Shown: piece by piece, positions 10,112 through 20,810 of the stretch
How positions within the stretch are numbered: position 1 is the stretch's first letter
Layout: each line of letters begins with the position of its first letter
Assembly (NCBI GenBank): GCA_032622095.1
Contig: CP136064.1
Coordinates: forward strand, 256,657,863 to 256,721,862
Length of the DNA: 64,000 bases
Reading direction: 5' to 3'
From: Siphonodentalium dalli
Taxonomy: Eukaryota > Mollusca > Scaphopoda > Gadilida > Siphonodentaliidae
The notes under the pieces: generated by a model
Database searches by the model: none
Told to the model about the DNA's origin: nothing
What the model saw: only the letters and a program-made list of their open reading frames with translations
Position numbers and translations under genes: made by a program

Positions 10112-10660
10112 ATTCAATTTCAATTTATTTATTCTGGTCATCATATAGTGATATTACATATGTTACGATTACATAATCAGATACATAATATATATATAAT
10201 ATATAGAGCACATATATACGAAAATATGGTAATGTTTATGCTTGTTGCTTTTTGATGGTAATATTAATAATATTAGATTTGATCAATGTGGTCCAGTAGT
10301 GGGGTTTGTATTATGGATGCTACTTAGCCTCAAGAGGACTTAAACTAGTCTAAGACCTTTTCGACGAAAATCGACAAGTTCCTTACGGTTTTTTTCATTT
10401 CGAAAATAATAAGGGCGAATATATCTCAATCTCAACTCGTGAATTTGTGAGCACTTAAGTATCATGTGGTATTCATCGCCCAGTTCTAAATTACAGATGG
10501 TACAGGGGCGCTGTGACATGGGTGTTACTAGTGCAAAAATAACATGTATGATACCTCCCCAAAAATTGCTGTACCGATAAAGCTCAAATTTGGTGTGAAG
10601 GTTTCTTGTATGGCAATGGTTCACATGTGGTCCGCCAAATAGAGGCCGGGTCACCGAGAC
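10112..10660 (-). pseudogene. 5'-truncated LINE, 3' end of ORF2 plus tail
   Basis: The minus strand encodes CTICNLELGDEYHMILKC, a C-terminal CCHC-type zinc motif, followed by RLRYIRPYYFRN and a stop. The same motif ends the plus-strand LINE at 22.4 kb (CTLCLSELGDEFHVILKC). The 3' tails also match: AATAAATTGAAATTGAATTG here against AATAAATTGAATTGAATTG there. Upstream of the zinc motif the frame is disturbed by about 14 codons of extra sequence. A dead, truncated copy of the same family. Confidence 0.8.
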
Positions 10661-11126
10661 ATTACACTAATAATATAATAATATATAGTTGTTTGTTGAA
10701 CTGTGTAAACAGTTTAACTAAATATTAATAATAATAATTTATTTTATATAGCGTAAATCCATAGACATGTTCTAGAACGCGCACAAAGCCTATATGAGGT
10801 ACCAGTAATATAAGTGTGGTGTTTTTTGCACTTATCATATGTCTAGACTGTTACGAATAACAAATATGGACACAAAATGTTTTTAACAAAAACTGTGCAT
10901 AAGGGTCACCGAGCGATAACACTAATAATATATATATATGTTTGTTGAACTGTTTAAACAGTTTAACTAACTATTAATAATATTGACATGTTCCAACACG
11001 CTTATAATGCCTATATGAAATCACAGTAACATAAGTGTGGTGTTTTTGCACTTATAATATGTTTAGACTGTTACAAATGTCAAATATGGACACAAAATAT
11101 CTTTAACAAAAACTGTGCATAAGGTT
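10648..11126. repeat. Tandem pair of ~220-255-bp units
   Basis: Unit 1 (10648-10903) and unit 2 (10904-11126) both run from GGGTCACCGAG through TTTGTTGAACTGT and AACAGTTTAACTAA to AACAAAAACTGTGCATAAGG. Unit 1 has an extra A/T segment resembling a LINE/SINE 3' tail (AATAATAATTTATTTTATAT). Non-coding. Confidence 0.8.
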
Positions 11127-11302
11127 ATAAAAATGCTCCAAAAAGAAGTCAAGTTCGGGTTAAACAATTTATGCTAACTTGATGATGACCCGTGGGTTAT
11201 CAAAGGTGGTCCAATGGGTTCTTTTGTAGTTTGATCAAGTTACCATTTAGGAACAAAACAGATGAGGTTGTGAAATTTGAACGCCAAAATCTCCTTAAAG
11301 AT

Positions 11303-11623
11303 ACGGGCGGTGTTGGCGGTGGGTTTGCTGTTAAAATATTCACCTCCGTCAAAAACCGCTATAAACAGAAAGATTAATAAGAAAAAGACAGACTTTGTTC
11401 TTATGCCAATCAGAAATATCGCATAAACAGTATGTTATTGTCAATTTTTGTTTCCTTTGTTATGTAAACAAATACAAAAAACGTTACGTTTCCTGGCTTT
11501 TGTTTAGATCCTGATATGGTAAACATAAAGAGCATGATATTTTACTGTTTTCCTGATATGGAAATAATTCTGTTGATGGCGATTTGAACAAATTTGAATA
11601 TTTCTGCAACGAACGCCGCCCGT
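11303..11623. mobile_element. MITE with ACGGGCGG(C/T)GTT ends, copy a
   Basis: Starts ACGGGCGGTGTTGGCGG and ends AACGCCGCCCGT. The interior shares AACAGTATGTTATTGTCAA, GGCTTTTGTTTAGAT and GTTTTCCTGATATGGAAATA with copies at 24827-25245 and 37112-37620. No coding capacity. Confidence 0.75.
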
Positions 11624-11672
11624 GCCTTTAAAATAAATCTGTTCGATATTCGTTTTTTTTTTGTAAGTATCT

Positions 11673-12360
11673 GCGATGAGTTATTGGGAGAGGGCGATGA
11701 GTTATTGGGAGAGGGCGATGAGTTATTGGGAGATGCGATGAGTTATTGGGAGATGCGATGAGTTATTGGGAGATGCGATGAGTTATTGGGAGATGCGATG
11801 AGTTATTGGGAGATGCGATGAGTTATTGGGAGATGCGATGAGTTATTGGGAGAGGGCGATGAGTTATTGGGAGATGCGATGAGTTATTGGGAGATGCGAT
11901 GAGTTATTGGGAGATGCGATGAGTTATTGGGAGATGCGATGAGTTATTGTGAGATGCGATGAGTTATTGGGAGATGCGATGAGTTATTGGGAGATGCGAT
12001 GAGTTATTGGGAGATGCGATGAGTTATTGGGAGAGGGCGATGAGTTATTGGGAGATGCGATGAGTTATTGGGATAGGGCGATGAGTTATTGGGAGATGCG
12101 ATGAGTTATTGGGAGATGCGATGAGTTATTGGGAGATGCGATGAGTTATTGGGAGATGCGATGAGTTATTGGGATAGGGCGATGAGTTATTGGGAGATGC
12201 GATGAGTTATTGGGAGATGCGATGAGTTATTGGGAGATGCGATGAGTTATTGGGAGATGCGATGAGTTATTGGGAGATGCGATGAGTTATTGGGAGATGC
12301 GATGAGTTATTGGGAGATGCGATGAGTTATTGGGAGATGCGATGAGTTATTGGGAGAGGG
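11673..12360. repeat. 20-bp minisatellite, about 34 copies
   Basis: Unit GCGATGAGTTATTGGGAGAT, with variants GGGAGAGG (21-bp spacing) and GGGATAGG scattered at intervals. Very low divergence between units suggests recent expansion. Lies in retsat intron 1. Every unit has GGGAG on the plus strand. Confidence 0.97.
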
Positions 12361-14332
12361 CATTAGTCCAATGTATTGATTGCTGATATATCTTTGAAAA
12401 ATACAGAAACAAAAACGAATGCTGAAATTTAAGGCAACACATGACATGGGTACCAGGACATGGCACCGCTCTGCAAACTTTGAACCTCCCCATTAGACTC
12501 ACGGGGATGCATACATGTATATCTAATCTTGGTAATAATTGGCTCTGGTGCCATCCAGCCCAACTGCCTGGCCACTGCGACGCCGCCTTTAAGCACACGG
12601 CATGAGATTCCATGTATATAGATGCTGTTTAGATAAGTTTGGTGAAAATAGGCGGCAATACATTTTTGGTTCCACTCCCCTCCCCATCACTGACTCGAAT
12701 GGTTCTTTAAACCACATGATTAGATTACTCGTGTCATGGAGAAGAATGTATATACATGTATATCAGCGACTATAAACACAATATTATCAAATCCAGTGCC
12801 CCCACCCAATCTCTGACCCCAACGGTACTAATAGATTCCTCGTATTATTGGTTAGAATATGTATCAATTTGGTGTAATTCGTCGCTAAACATATTGTAGG
12901 GCCCTGCGAATCGGCACTTTCCCGCAGATTCGAAAAATCGAATCGAATTGCACGAGTAGCCGTCGGAGCCTTTATGAAAAACAATTTGTTTCTGTAAGGC
13001 GTTGAGATAGTTTGTTAGTGAAAGTATTTTGAAAGACAATGCCACGTTATGCATGTGCGATTCTCCGTTTGTATAATTTACAGACATTCTAATTAAATTT
13101 TAATAATTAAACTAAGATGGGTCAGAGTATATTCCTGCACCAAATAATTGTGCAGTGTTCACTTAATGATTAATCCTGATGTGAGTTGTTAATATTTATC
13201 TGCAGACAGATTTGTGGAAAATAATGTGACGCTAATTATCAGTATTCTCAATTCTCCAATAATGATAACACTATCATTGCCATCAAGCCGCGCCGGAGTC
13301 CACTAGGGGTCGACGTCAGCGTTTATTGGTATACATACTGACAGGTTAAGGGACGGGCACGTCTTCACATACAGGTTAATGACATCCTACTGTGTCTGCG
13401 TTGGCGGTCAGGAAAACCGGAAATTCATTCTAATTGATCAATTGTGCAACACAAACCTGTGCACACACTATATAATATATAAATATAAATTAACATGTGT
13501 AACATATTCAAATATATACACTATGATCGTGACCGAATGACACATTATATGCGTTTAATATAAATGACTATAAAACTATTACTTCATAAATAAGGTGCGA
13601 TACGCACATTTCAAAGTTGCAATTAACTTTTATTAATGATTATTCAACAAAATTCAACATCAATTTTCTATAATATGCATGATTTCATGCGTTATACGAA
13701 TATCTGTTTCTCAGATATAGTTCAACATTCGCATCTCCTTGTGTTATTGAACCGTCAATCCATAACATTACTAAAATGTTTGAAACAAAAATTTGGTGCT
13801 GACCCGACAGACAAGGCGATTTGGCTAGAAATGAATAAGTAAATTCCCTCTGAAGTTGATTGCCACGCAATTTTGCACGTATGATCAGTATCATAATCCA
13901 CATTATTTTAGATAATCTTGAATCCCTGCATATTTGTATGTTTGAGTGAGGAACATGTGTATGGAGGTAGTGCTCAGTTCAAAAGTAGCAAAACCATTAC
14001 CAGGGTGAAAAACACATTTAAGTATGTGAAGACTGCAACATAGTGATGCATGTAACACCACACCACGCCAAATTAGCTCTGAATATAACCGCATGTCATT
14101 TATTGCAAAGAGTTATAGAAACGACTTTGGGTAACCGTGCCCTCATTATAATGATTGAACACTGAACACACGGCTGCCAAATCCCTGTGCAGTAGCTGAA
14201 CATTGTCATGACGTTTACTAACATTGTCCTATCTGTTGTAGATTGCTCACCCAGCCTCTTTGGTCCCAGGTGCCAACTACCACGGAGCCGTTTACCCGTC
14301 GTTCACCGAGAATTCTGACAATTTAATTTTCT

Positions 14333-14850
14333 GTGGTCAAATTCGACTACACACGCCGACGCGCAGTGTACATATTTATTTTTTAATTCGACTGTATGTT
14401 TTTGTCGAAATTGTAGTGACAGACGTGCAACCAGCTATATAATAGGCCAGGTTTTATCTCTGCTTGGTATGATTTCCCACCAAACAGTCTTCTCTTCGAA
14501 CTGTAACGTCAAACATGACGTCACTGCTGAATGAGAACCCTGTTTCGTTGCCTCTCTGGCAATATTTTGCGCATAAGAATCATTTTTGTTCTATCTTAAA
14601 TAAAATTCAGTATTATTAGGTAGCCATTATTTGTCCCTTTTATCAGTCTATAGCATGATATTAACCAATTTGAATTATGAGCGTTATGGAAGATTGAGGC
14701 GTTGGCAGCATTGCGCTGATTGTGCAACATTTTTGTGGTACAATTCAGAATATCTACAACGACGTTCATGTATCCATGTAAATACAAGCTACTGACCAAT
14801 CAGGGCGGGCCTTGTATGCAGTTTTGGGTAAGGTCGTATTACAATCCAGC
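14333..14850. repeat. Interspersed ~520-bp repeat, copy 1
   Basis: From GGTCAAATTCGACTACACAC to GGTCGTATTACAAT. Shares long blocks with 15893-16415, for example GAACTGTAACGTC...ATGACGTCACT and TTGAGGCGTTGGCAGCATT. Contains a CRE-like TGACGTCA. Probably a transposon-derived repeat; no coding. Confidence 0.75.
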
Positions 14851-15837
14851 TTACATGGACAGTTTACCTGTTGATGAACCCATTGGTTTTGTGATGTTTT
14901 TAAAGTCGACTCGTCCCTTTCAATATGTGTTTATTTATACGTAAACGCAAAATCACTTGCTGCTCAGGAAAATAGACTTATGGAAACCGCTACAATACAA
15001 ATAACCAGTTACTAGATTAACCATGAAATAGTAGGCAATTTTGAACAGTTCATCTCAAATTCTCAGTCTCTGATAATTAAACAAAATATGTCTGATGTGA
15101 TAATGCGACAAATATTGCGGATGCACGAGTCCACATGACCATTATGTCCTCATCGCCGTGTGCACTGTGTCGATAACGGGTAAAATCTGGAATCCAATTC
15201 GATGTCGATATATACCGAGTCACCTAGGCGATATCGAGCGAATCGAATACAGAATATTCGCATGGCCCTAACATATTATTATCAATTTTGCTGCCCCTCC
15301 CGTCCCCTATCACTGAATCAAATGGCACCACTTTTGGCATATTTAAATCACACCATTATACTCTTCATATCATGGAGATGAGTGTGTATAAGTTTGGTGG
15401 AAATCGGCCACAAAAAGCATGTCATCGATTGCGTTGCGCCTCCCATTTTTCTGTCCCTGACACCAACAGCGTTATTTGAGAAAATTTATAATTTAACCTG
15501 CACCACTATCTTCATAGTAAAATAATACCACTATTAGCATCCTTTTGAGCCATCTAGATGGTCCCGGTTAAATTATATAAAACACAGATAGATATACACA
15601 TGTAGTTATAAAGTATATATACCCGCTTTATGGTAGCATACAATAAGTAATATGCATATATAATAAAGAGCGTTTTGTATTACTGAGCATTTCTACTCCA
15701 TAATATTGTGACAAATAGAGAGCGTTTTCTTTCCCGCCAATTTAACTAATGCAGATATTTTTTCCGAGTACATTTGTTTCGCAAACTAATATGCATTGAT
15801 ATTGCAAATCATATAATAGTCTATTTAAGAAATATAT

Positions 15838-16415
15838 ACACTGCGCTTCGGCGTGTATAGTAGAATTTGACCACAAAGAAACTGATTGTAGGACGACGCG
15901 AATTATACTATACACGCCGATGCGCTGTGTTTTATTTCTTTTGTAATTCGACTGTATGTTTTGGTCGAAATTATAGTGACATCCGTTCAACCTGCTGCAT
16001 AATAACCCAGTTTCTAGCTCTGCGTGGTATGATTTTCCATCACACAGTTCTTCTCTTAGAACTGTAACGTCCAATATGACGTCACTATTGAACGGCGACC
16101 CCTTTTCATTGCATTTATATTTGTTCTATCTTAAATAAAATTCAGTATAGTACAGTAGGTAGTCATTATATGTCTCTTTCTTCAGTCTATAGCATGACAT
16201 TAACCCGTGCCCATGTGGTTTGACTTCTGAACGTTGGAGGCGTTGGCAGCATTTCACTGATTTTACCACATTTTTTTGTGGTGCAATTCAGAATATCTAG
16301 AATTGTACCACAAAAAGAAGACGGCCGTGTCTCCATGGGAATACAGGATACTGGCCAATCAGGACGAGCCTTGTATGTGGGTTTAGGACAGGTCGTATTA
16401 CAATTGATATTGTGC
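15838..16415. repeat. Interspersed ~520-bp repeat, copy 2, with inverted edge
   Basis: Direct copy of 14333-14850. Its left margin (15838-15880) is inverted relative to the start of the repeat, giving a small hairpin around GCGTGTATAGTA / TACTATACACGC. ATGACGTCACT is kept in both copies. Confidence 0.75.
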
Positions 16416-16550
16416 CCTGATTGTCGATTCCCATATTAACTACAAAACAATTATTTTAGATGGGCGTGACTCATTTCAATGTTTAGTACAACTTGTGATT
16501 GAGAGTATGAGATGAAATTAGGTCGAGAAATATCCTCAATACCAATATTT

Positions 16551-16640
16551 GACCCTTTCATGGCGGGTTCTGCGCTAGTGGAGCATTATAGTTCATGCGA
16601 CAGTGTATTCTCAAATATATGCAGAAATAAACGCTCTCTA
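16551..16640. mobile_element. Relic half of a hairpin-MITE
   Basis: GACCCTTTCATGGCGGGTTC, then GTGTATTCTCAAATATATGC, resembles the left half of the 28166-28390 element. The hairpin's return arm is missing. Confidence 0.45.
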
Positions 16641-16750
16641 TTGTTCTTACAATGCGAGGAATAGTTTGATAATGTAGAACAGTCGGGGACCGATCTTTTT
16701 ATAATATAGACCGCGAATTTATGCAGACGAAATCGGGTCTGCCTAATTAT

Positions 16751-17261
16751 TGCATGCCAGTCACAACTAGTTATCTTGCGATTTAATTGTTAACACCTTT
16801 CCTTGTTCAACGGATTTAGGTTGTCTTTTGTTTATAAAATGATGGGATTGAAAAAATTGTTGAAAAGGGCATTTCCGAGACAATTTTGAGACATGTATAT
16901 TCGATCGATATACAGATTCATCATTGTGCGGTCTTTTTTCAATCTCGAAATTTGTACTCAATTTCGATGTATACACCAAATGTTTCGATGTTTTAATGAC
17001 ATTTGTCCTGTTATCTTCTTTTTGGCTGCATCCTATACATAAAAATGCAAAAACCAGACAGCTGTGGACGTTTCGACCGCACAATGATGAAATTATATAT
17101 CGACAGAATATACATGTCTTAAAACTAACGGGGCTGAAATGCCTTTAACAATTTTTTTTCTCAATCCCATCCTTTTATAGACAAAAGACAACCTAAATCG
17201 GTTGAACACGGAGAGGTGTTAACAATTAAAGCCCCAGATAACTAGCTGTGACTGACATGCA
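16751..17261. mobile_element. ~511-bp foldback element
   Basis: Long imperfect terminal inverted repeats, about 170 bp each. Left: TGCATGCCAGTCACAACTAG, then AATTGTTAACACC, then GGTTGTCTTTTGT. Right: the inverse, ending TAACTAGCTGTGACTGACAT. It directly abuts the broken 5' edge of the plus-strand LINE. Overlapping frames on both strands (105 and 74 codons) are palindromic artefacts. Confidence 0.78.
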
Positions 17262-18121
17262 TAGTGTATAGGACAGCATAATCAGCTCTATTCAGATTGC
17301 CACTCACCCGTTACCCTGAGCTGTAACCTAAATACCTCTAAACAAGCCAACCAATCGAAAGCAAAGAAACGCGTCAAAAAAAAGTCAAAAATTAGGACGA
17401 TTCGCCGACGACCACTCATAAAATGGGACAGGCGAACAACAGAATTATTTATCCATAATATAAACAAAACTACTGTCCGAGACACCAATAGTAAAATTAT
17501 AGACATGAGAGATACTGAAGTGAAGAACGCTGACATTGACGAAATAACTTGCCAAATTGGTGATATATTTTTTAGTTCAGCAAATCATATAAAACGACCG
17601 ACAAAATATGACCAATATAAACCGCCCAGAATCTGGAAACAGAAAACATTAAGCCCATGGTTCTTAAATGACTGCCGCCATTCACGTACTAAATATCGTA
17701 TAGCGCGGAAATTATGGAAACGGGAACCCACCAGACTAAACCGAGATCAGATGATCATTTGTCGTAGAAAATACAAAGAAACTATGATTTCAAGTAAACT
17801 GCGACACAACCGTAAAGTGGCTCGTAAAATAGATATGCTCCGGACACATTCGAGTAGCGATTTCTGGAAGCTCATAAAAGGTCTCGATAAACATGATCAA
17901 AACCAACCTGCTCCCGATACCGAAACATTTAGTGAGTATTTTCAACAAGAAGATGAAACATTATCAACCGGAAGCTCAACTAATAAACCACAACAAGACG
18001 AATTGTACATCGACGAATGGAGGCATACCGATAACACTGCACTAAATTCTGATATAAAACTTGACGAGATAAAACAAGCCATTAGGCGTTTGAAAATGAA
18101 TAAGTCACCAGGTTTTGACAC
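17262..18121 (+). pseudogene. Plus-strand LINE ORF2, 5' segment (endonuclease end to RT start)
   Basis: Translating from about 17290 gives SDCHSPVTL, the C-terminal catalytic motif of an apurinic-like endonuclease, although the family pattern SDH carries an extra Cys here. It then runs without a stop through IKWDRRTTELFIHNI and the linker to IKQAIRRLKMNKSPGFD, which is RT motif 1. An ATG at 17505 is internal, not the true start. The upstream endonuclease and ORF1 are absent. The frame breaks at about 18121, where a minus-strand LINE begins; RT resumes at about 20811. Confidence 0.85.
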
Positions 18122-18288
18122 CATATATTTATTCTAGTACCTCCACTATGGAGAAGAGTGTTTACAGGTTATTTACAATGTTGCCGCGTTGTGTACAATG
18201 ATATCGATGTAAAAACACGTTTTCAAATATAGTTCAGTGGATTTTGTGAGAGTTCGAACTCACGTTAAAGGTTCGAGTGTCACATCAA

Positions 18289-19700
18289 CTAGGAAACATT
18301 GTGTGTAGTTTGGCCTTTGATGACAGAACAAGTTGCAAGAAGAAATGATGCTGAGTGGAGTAATATGTCGTCCGCACACTCCGTTAGATGCTGGGTAGGT
18401 GCAGAAACGTTCCCTCCGAGTAAGAATGCAGATAGTGATTTATCGTCCAAGGAGTCGTGCATGAAAAGGAAAATTCCAATACCAAAGTGATTTATAATGA
18501 ATTCCCAGTAGCTATTTCGGAGAGAAAGTATGACTTCTGATGGACAATATCGTACAGCATGGAGGATTTCGTTGTTATAGTGGCAGTCACAAGCATTGCA
18601 TCTCAGATTATTCATGTATGTTGTCTTGTTGAGTAATAGGCCAAGGTTTCGTAGTTGTGCTGAACGGTCGGGATGTTGCTTCAGGAGTTTCCATATCGTC
18701 CAGTTAGTAGTGGGGTCTGTGTGGACCAATCGGAAAGTGTTAAGGGATTGGTTGCTGTCAACAGATAACGACCAGGCAGTCGAGTAATGATCCGAAACAG
18801 CTTTCTTGTAAATACTTTTCCATGCTGCTTCTGATGGAAATTGACCAGTATTGGTGAATGTGTCCAGGAAGTCGTATAGTTTATACGCTTGGAGGATATG
18901 AACTATATCGGTCACGAATTCAGTTGTCCGTCGATCAAACAGAGTGTACTGGTAAAACAGTTGGAGAAATATCTTTAAAGGCACCTGGTGTGTTTGCGGC
19001 AGATGTATCAGGTGTCCAAGGAAATTCATCTTCTTCATGTGAATTTCACATTCGAGAGGGAGGAGTCCAAACAAGCTAAGAGCAATGTCCGTTGGTGTGC
19101 GTTCCGGGAGAGTTTCTATGTGCTTCACACAACAGCGGAGTGCTCGTTCTAGACAGTGCTTCGTCGAGAGGGTGTCGGTTGTCATCAGCTCGCTCCCGTA
19201 GAGCGCCTTGGGTAGAACAACTGACTTGAGCATAGACCCCATTGTTATGGGAGAGCATGATTTAAGATGTCTGTTTCCAACTAGGGCGAAATAACCTTTT
19301 CTCAGTTTCTGTGTTAGATCAGTAGCTCTGCTATATTCATTTTTGAATTTGTTGTGTGAGACTCCTAGATGCAAGGAGGAAGACTTTTCTGACAATTGCT
19401 GATCACCCAAGAACCATTGTCTATCACGGAATACATCCTGCCTTGTCGTCTCATTGAACACAATGACTACGCTTTTTGTGTCAGAGAAATTAAACCGCCA
19501 CACGCGGCTATAATGAAAACACAGTTCAAGGAGACTGTCCATTCCACCTTTCGACAGTGAAAGAAGAGCAATGTCGTCTGCTGCCGTCGGAGCTGTGTAA
19601 GATACAGATCCCATGGAGAAACCATCCTTCGACGAATTCAAGTCTTTTAATAAGTCATTTATGAAGGCCAGATAGAAGAACGGGGAACAGACCGCCCCTG
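18289..19700 (-). pseudogene. LINE reverse transcriptase, C-terminal part (minus)
   Basis: Continues the RT after the frameshift: AVCSPFFYLAFINDLLKD, then the catalytic loop as APTAADDIALLS. The usual aromatic before xDD is Ala here, a probable inactivating change or family variant. A thumb/connection region and a C-terminal Cys/His cluster, CNACDCHYNNEILHAVRYCP, follow. It ends at a stop near 18289. About 450 codons are uninterrupted, so the copy is not very old. Confidence 0.88.
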
Positions 19701-20740
19701 TCTTGTTCTCTGTTTAATCGTCAGTATGTCGGAGAGTTCTTGGTTATACAGAACACGACTCGTGCAGCCAGCGTGCATATTGGCGATTATCCGCAGTATT
19801 TTACCACAGAACCCCAAATGGTACAGTTTCACTAGTAGTCCTTCGTGCCAGACTCGATCGAATGCTTTTTCTGAGTCCAGAAAACATACATATGCACGAG
19901 AGTTAAGATCACCAGTGTAGTGTATGAATTCCTGAACAAGAAATGCAGACATTGTGCAGCTAACCCCTCTCTGGAATCCATGCTGCATTTCGTGCGGAAA
20001 CTTTGCGACACCACTATCATTAAGAAATCTAGTGAGGAGGATATGTTCAAATGCTTTATATATTACAGGTAATAAAGTTATCGCTCTGTAGCTATCCGGC
20101 AGTTGCTTCGGCTTGGGGTCACCTTTGTATATTGGCACGATGATTCCAGTTTTTAGCGAATGTGGTATCCACTCCAATCTAATAATTCCGTTGAAAAGAC
20201 AAGACAGGGCGTTCGCAAGCGACCCACTTCCATGAATGAGATGTTCGTTCCTGATCTGGTCAAGTCCACCGGACTTGTTGCGCTTCAGTCGCCGTATAAC
20301 TGATGTTACCTCCATATCAGTAATTGGTTCGCAGAACACATCGGAATCAAATTCTGGATGAGACTCATCGAGTAGTGAGTTAAGCTGCATGCATATGGCT
20401 TCCTCGAATCCTGGATCAGAATGGGCAGCGGGTGTGTATAGATTTTGAAAATATGCTCTCCAAGCTTCTAGTATTTTACGATTATCTCTCAGTGGTCTAC
20501 CATCGAAATCCATGACGGAACCGAAACTGTCAGTATTTGGATTAGCACCATGTGCTCTCAGCATTTTCCAGAATTGTTTTTGGTCCCTGACGGCACATGA
20601 CTCAAGAGATTCACATCTTCGCTGTTCTTCTAAACGAGCAGCAGAACGCACTAACCTTCTGAACAGACGTTTAGATGCTTTGTATTGGACGTATGATTGG
20701 GCACAATATGAGTGAGGCCGACCATCCGCTATCCACGTTA
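19659..20740 (-). pseudogene. LINE reverse transcriptase, N-terminal part (minus)
   Basis: From about RVTWIADGRPHSYCAQSY onward this is LINE ORF2. RT motifs in order: VIRRLKRNKSGGLDQI, GIIVPIYKGDPK, YRAITLLPVIYK, MQHGFQRGVSC and VCFLDSEKAFDRVW. The open frame upstream of about 20740 reads into antisense host LINE and is not part of the element. The frame ends at IKQRTRQG by a single-base shift near 19700; the correct next residues (VCSPFFYLAFINDLL) are in the adjacent frame. Inactive. Confidence 0.88.
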
Positions 20741-20746
20741 CACGTT

Positions 20747-20810
20747 TCTGTCGAACATCGGCGTGACACGACCGTAGTTCATTGTTCGTGTCACGCCGAT
20801 GTTCGACAGA
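20747..20810. repeat. 25-bp perfect inverted repeat at the inserted LINE's 5' end
   Basis: TCTGTCGAACATCGGCGTGA + CACGA and its exact inverse, separated by 14 nt. It lies precisely at the junction where the plus-strand LINE resumes. Confidence 0.92.

Larger units (their letters stand above)
18122..20810 (-). mobile_element. Minus-strand LINE inserted in the plus-strand LINE
   Basis: About 2.7 kb, bounded by the two halves of the plus-strand LINE. It carries the ORF2 segment described in the next two entries, a ~165-bp 3' region (18122-18288), and at its 5' end a 25-bp inverted repeat (20747-20771 / 20786-20810). The 3' margin on the minus strand reads AGAATAAATATATGG; no long poly-A. About 35-40 residues expected between the host LINE's KSPGFD and GILPRDW are missing, so insertion or later rearrangement deleted about 100 bp of target. 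Confidence 0.8.

Noticed and set aside
11673-12360. Possible CRISPR array
   Set aside because: Units are contiguous 20-mers with no unique spacers, and the DNA is eukaryotic.
16767-17148. Overlapping 105- and 74-codon ORFs on opposite strands
   Set aside because: Mirror-image artefacts of the 16751-17261 foldback arms.
18240-18290. tRNA-like B-box (AGTTCGAACTC, GGTTCGAGT)
   Set aside because: No matching A box or cloverleaf could be drawn, and it lies in the 3' region of a LINE.
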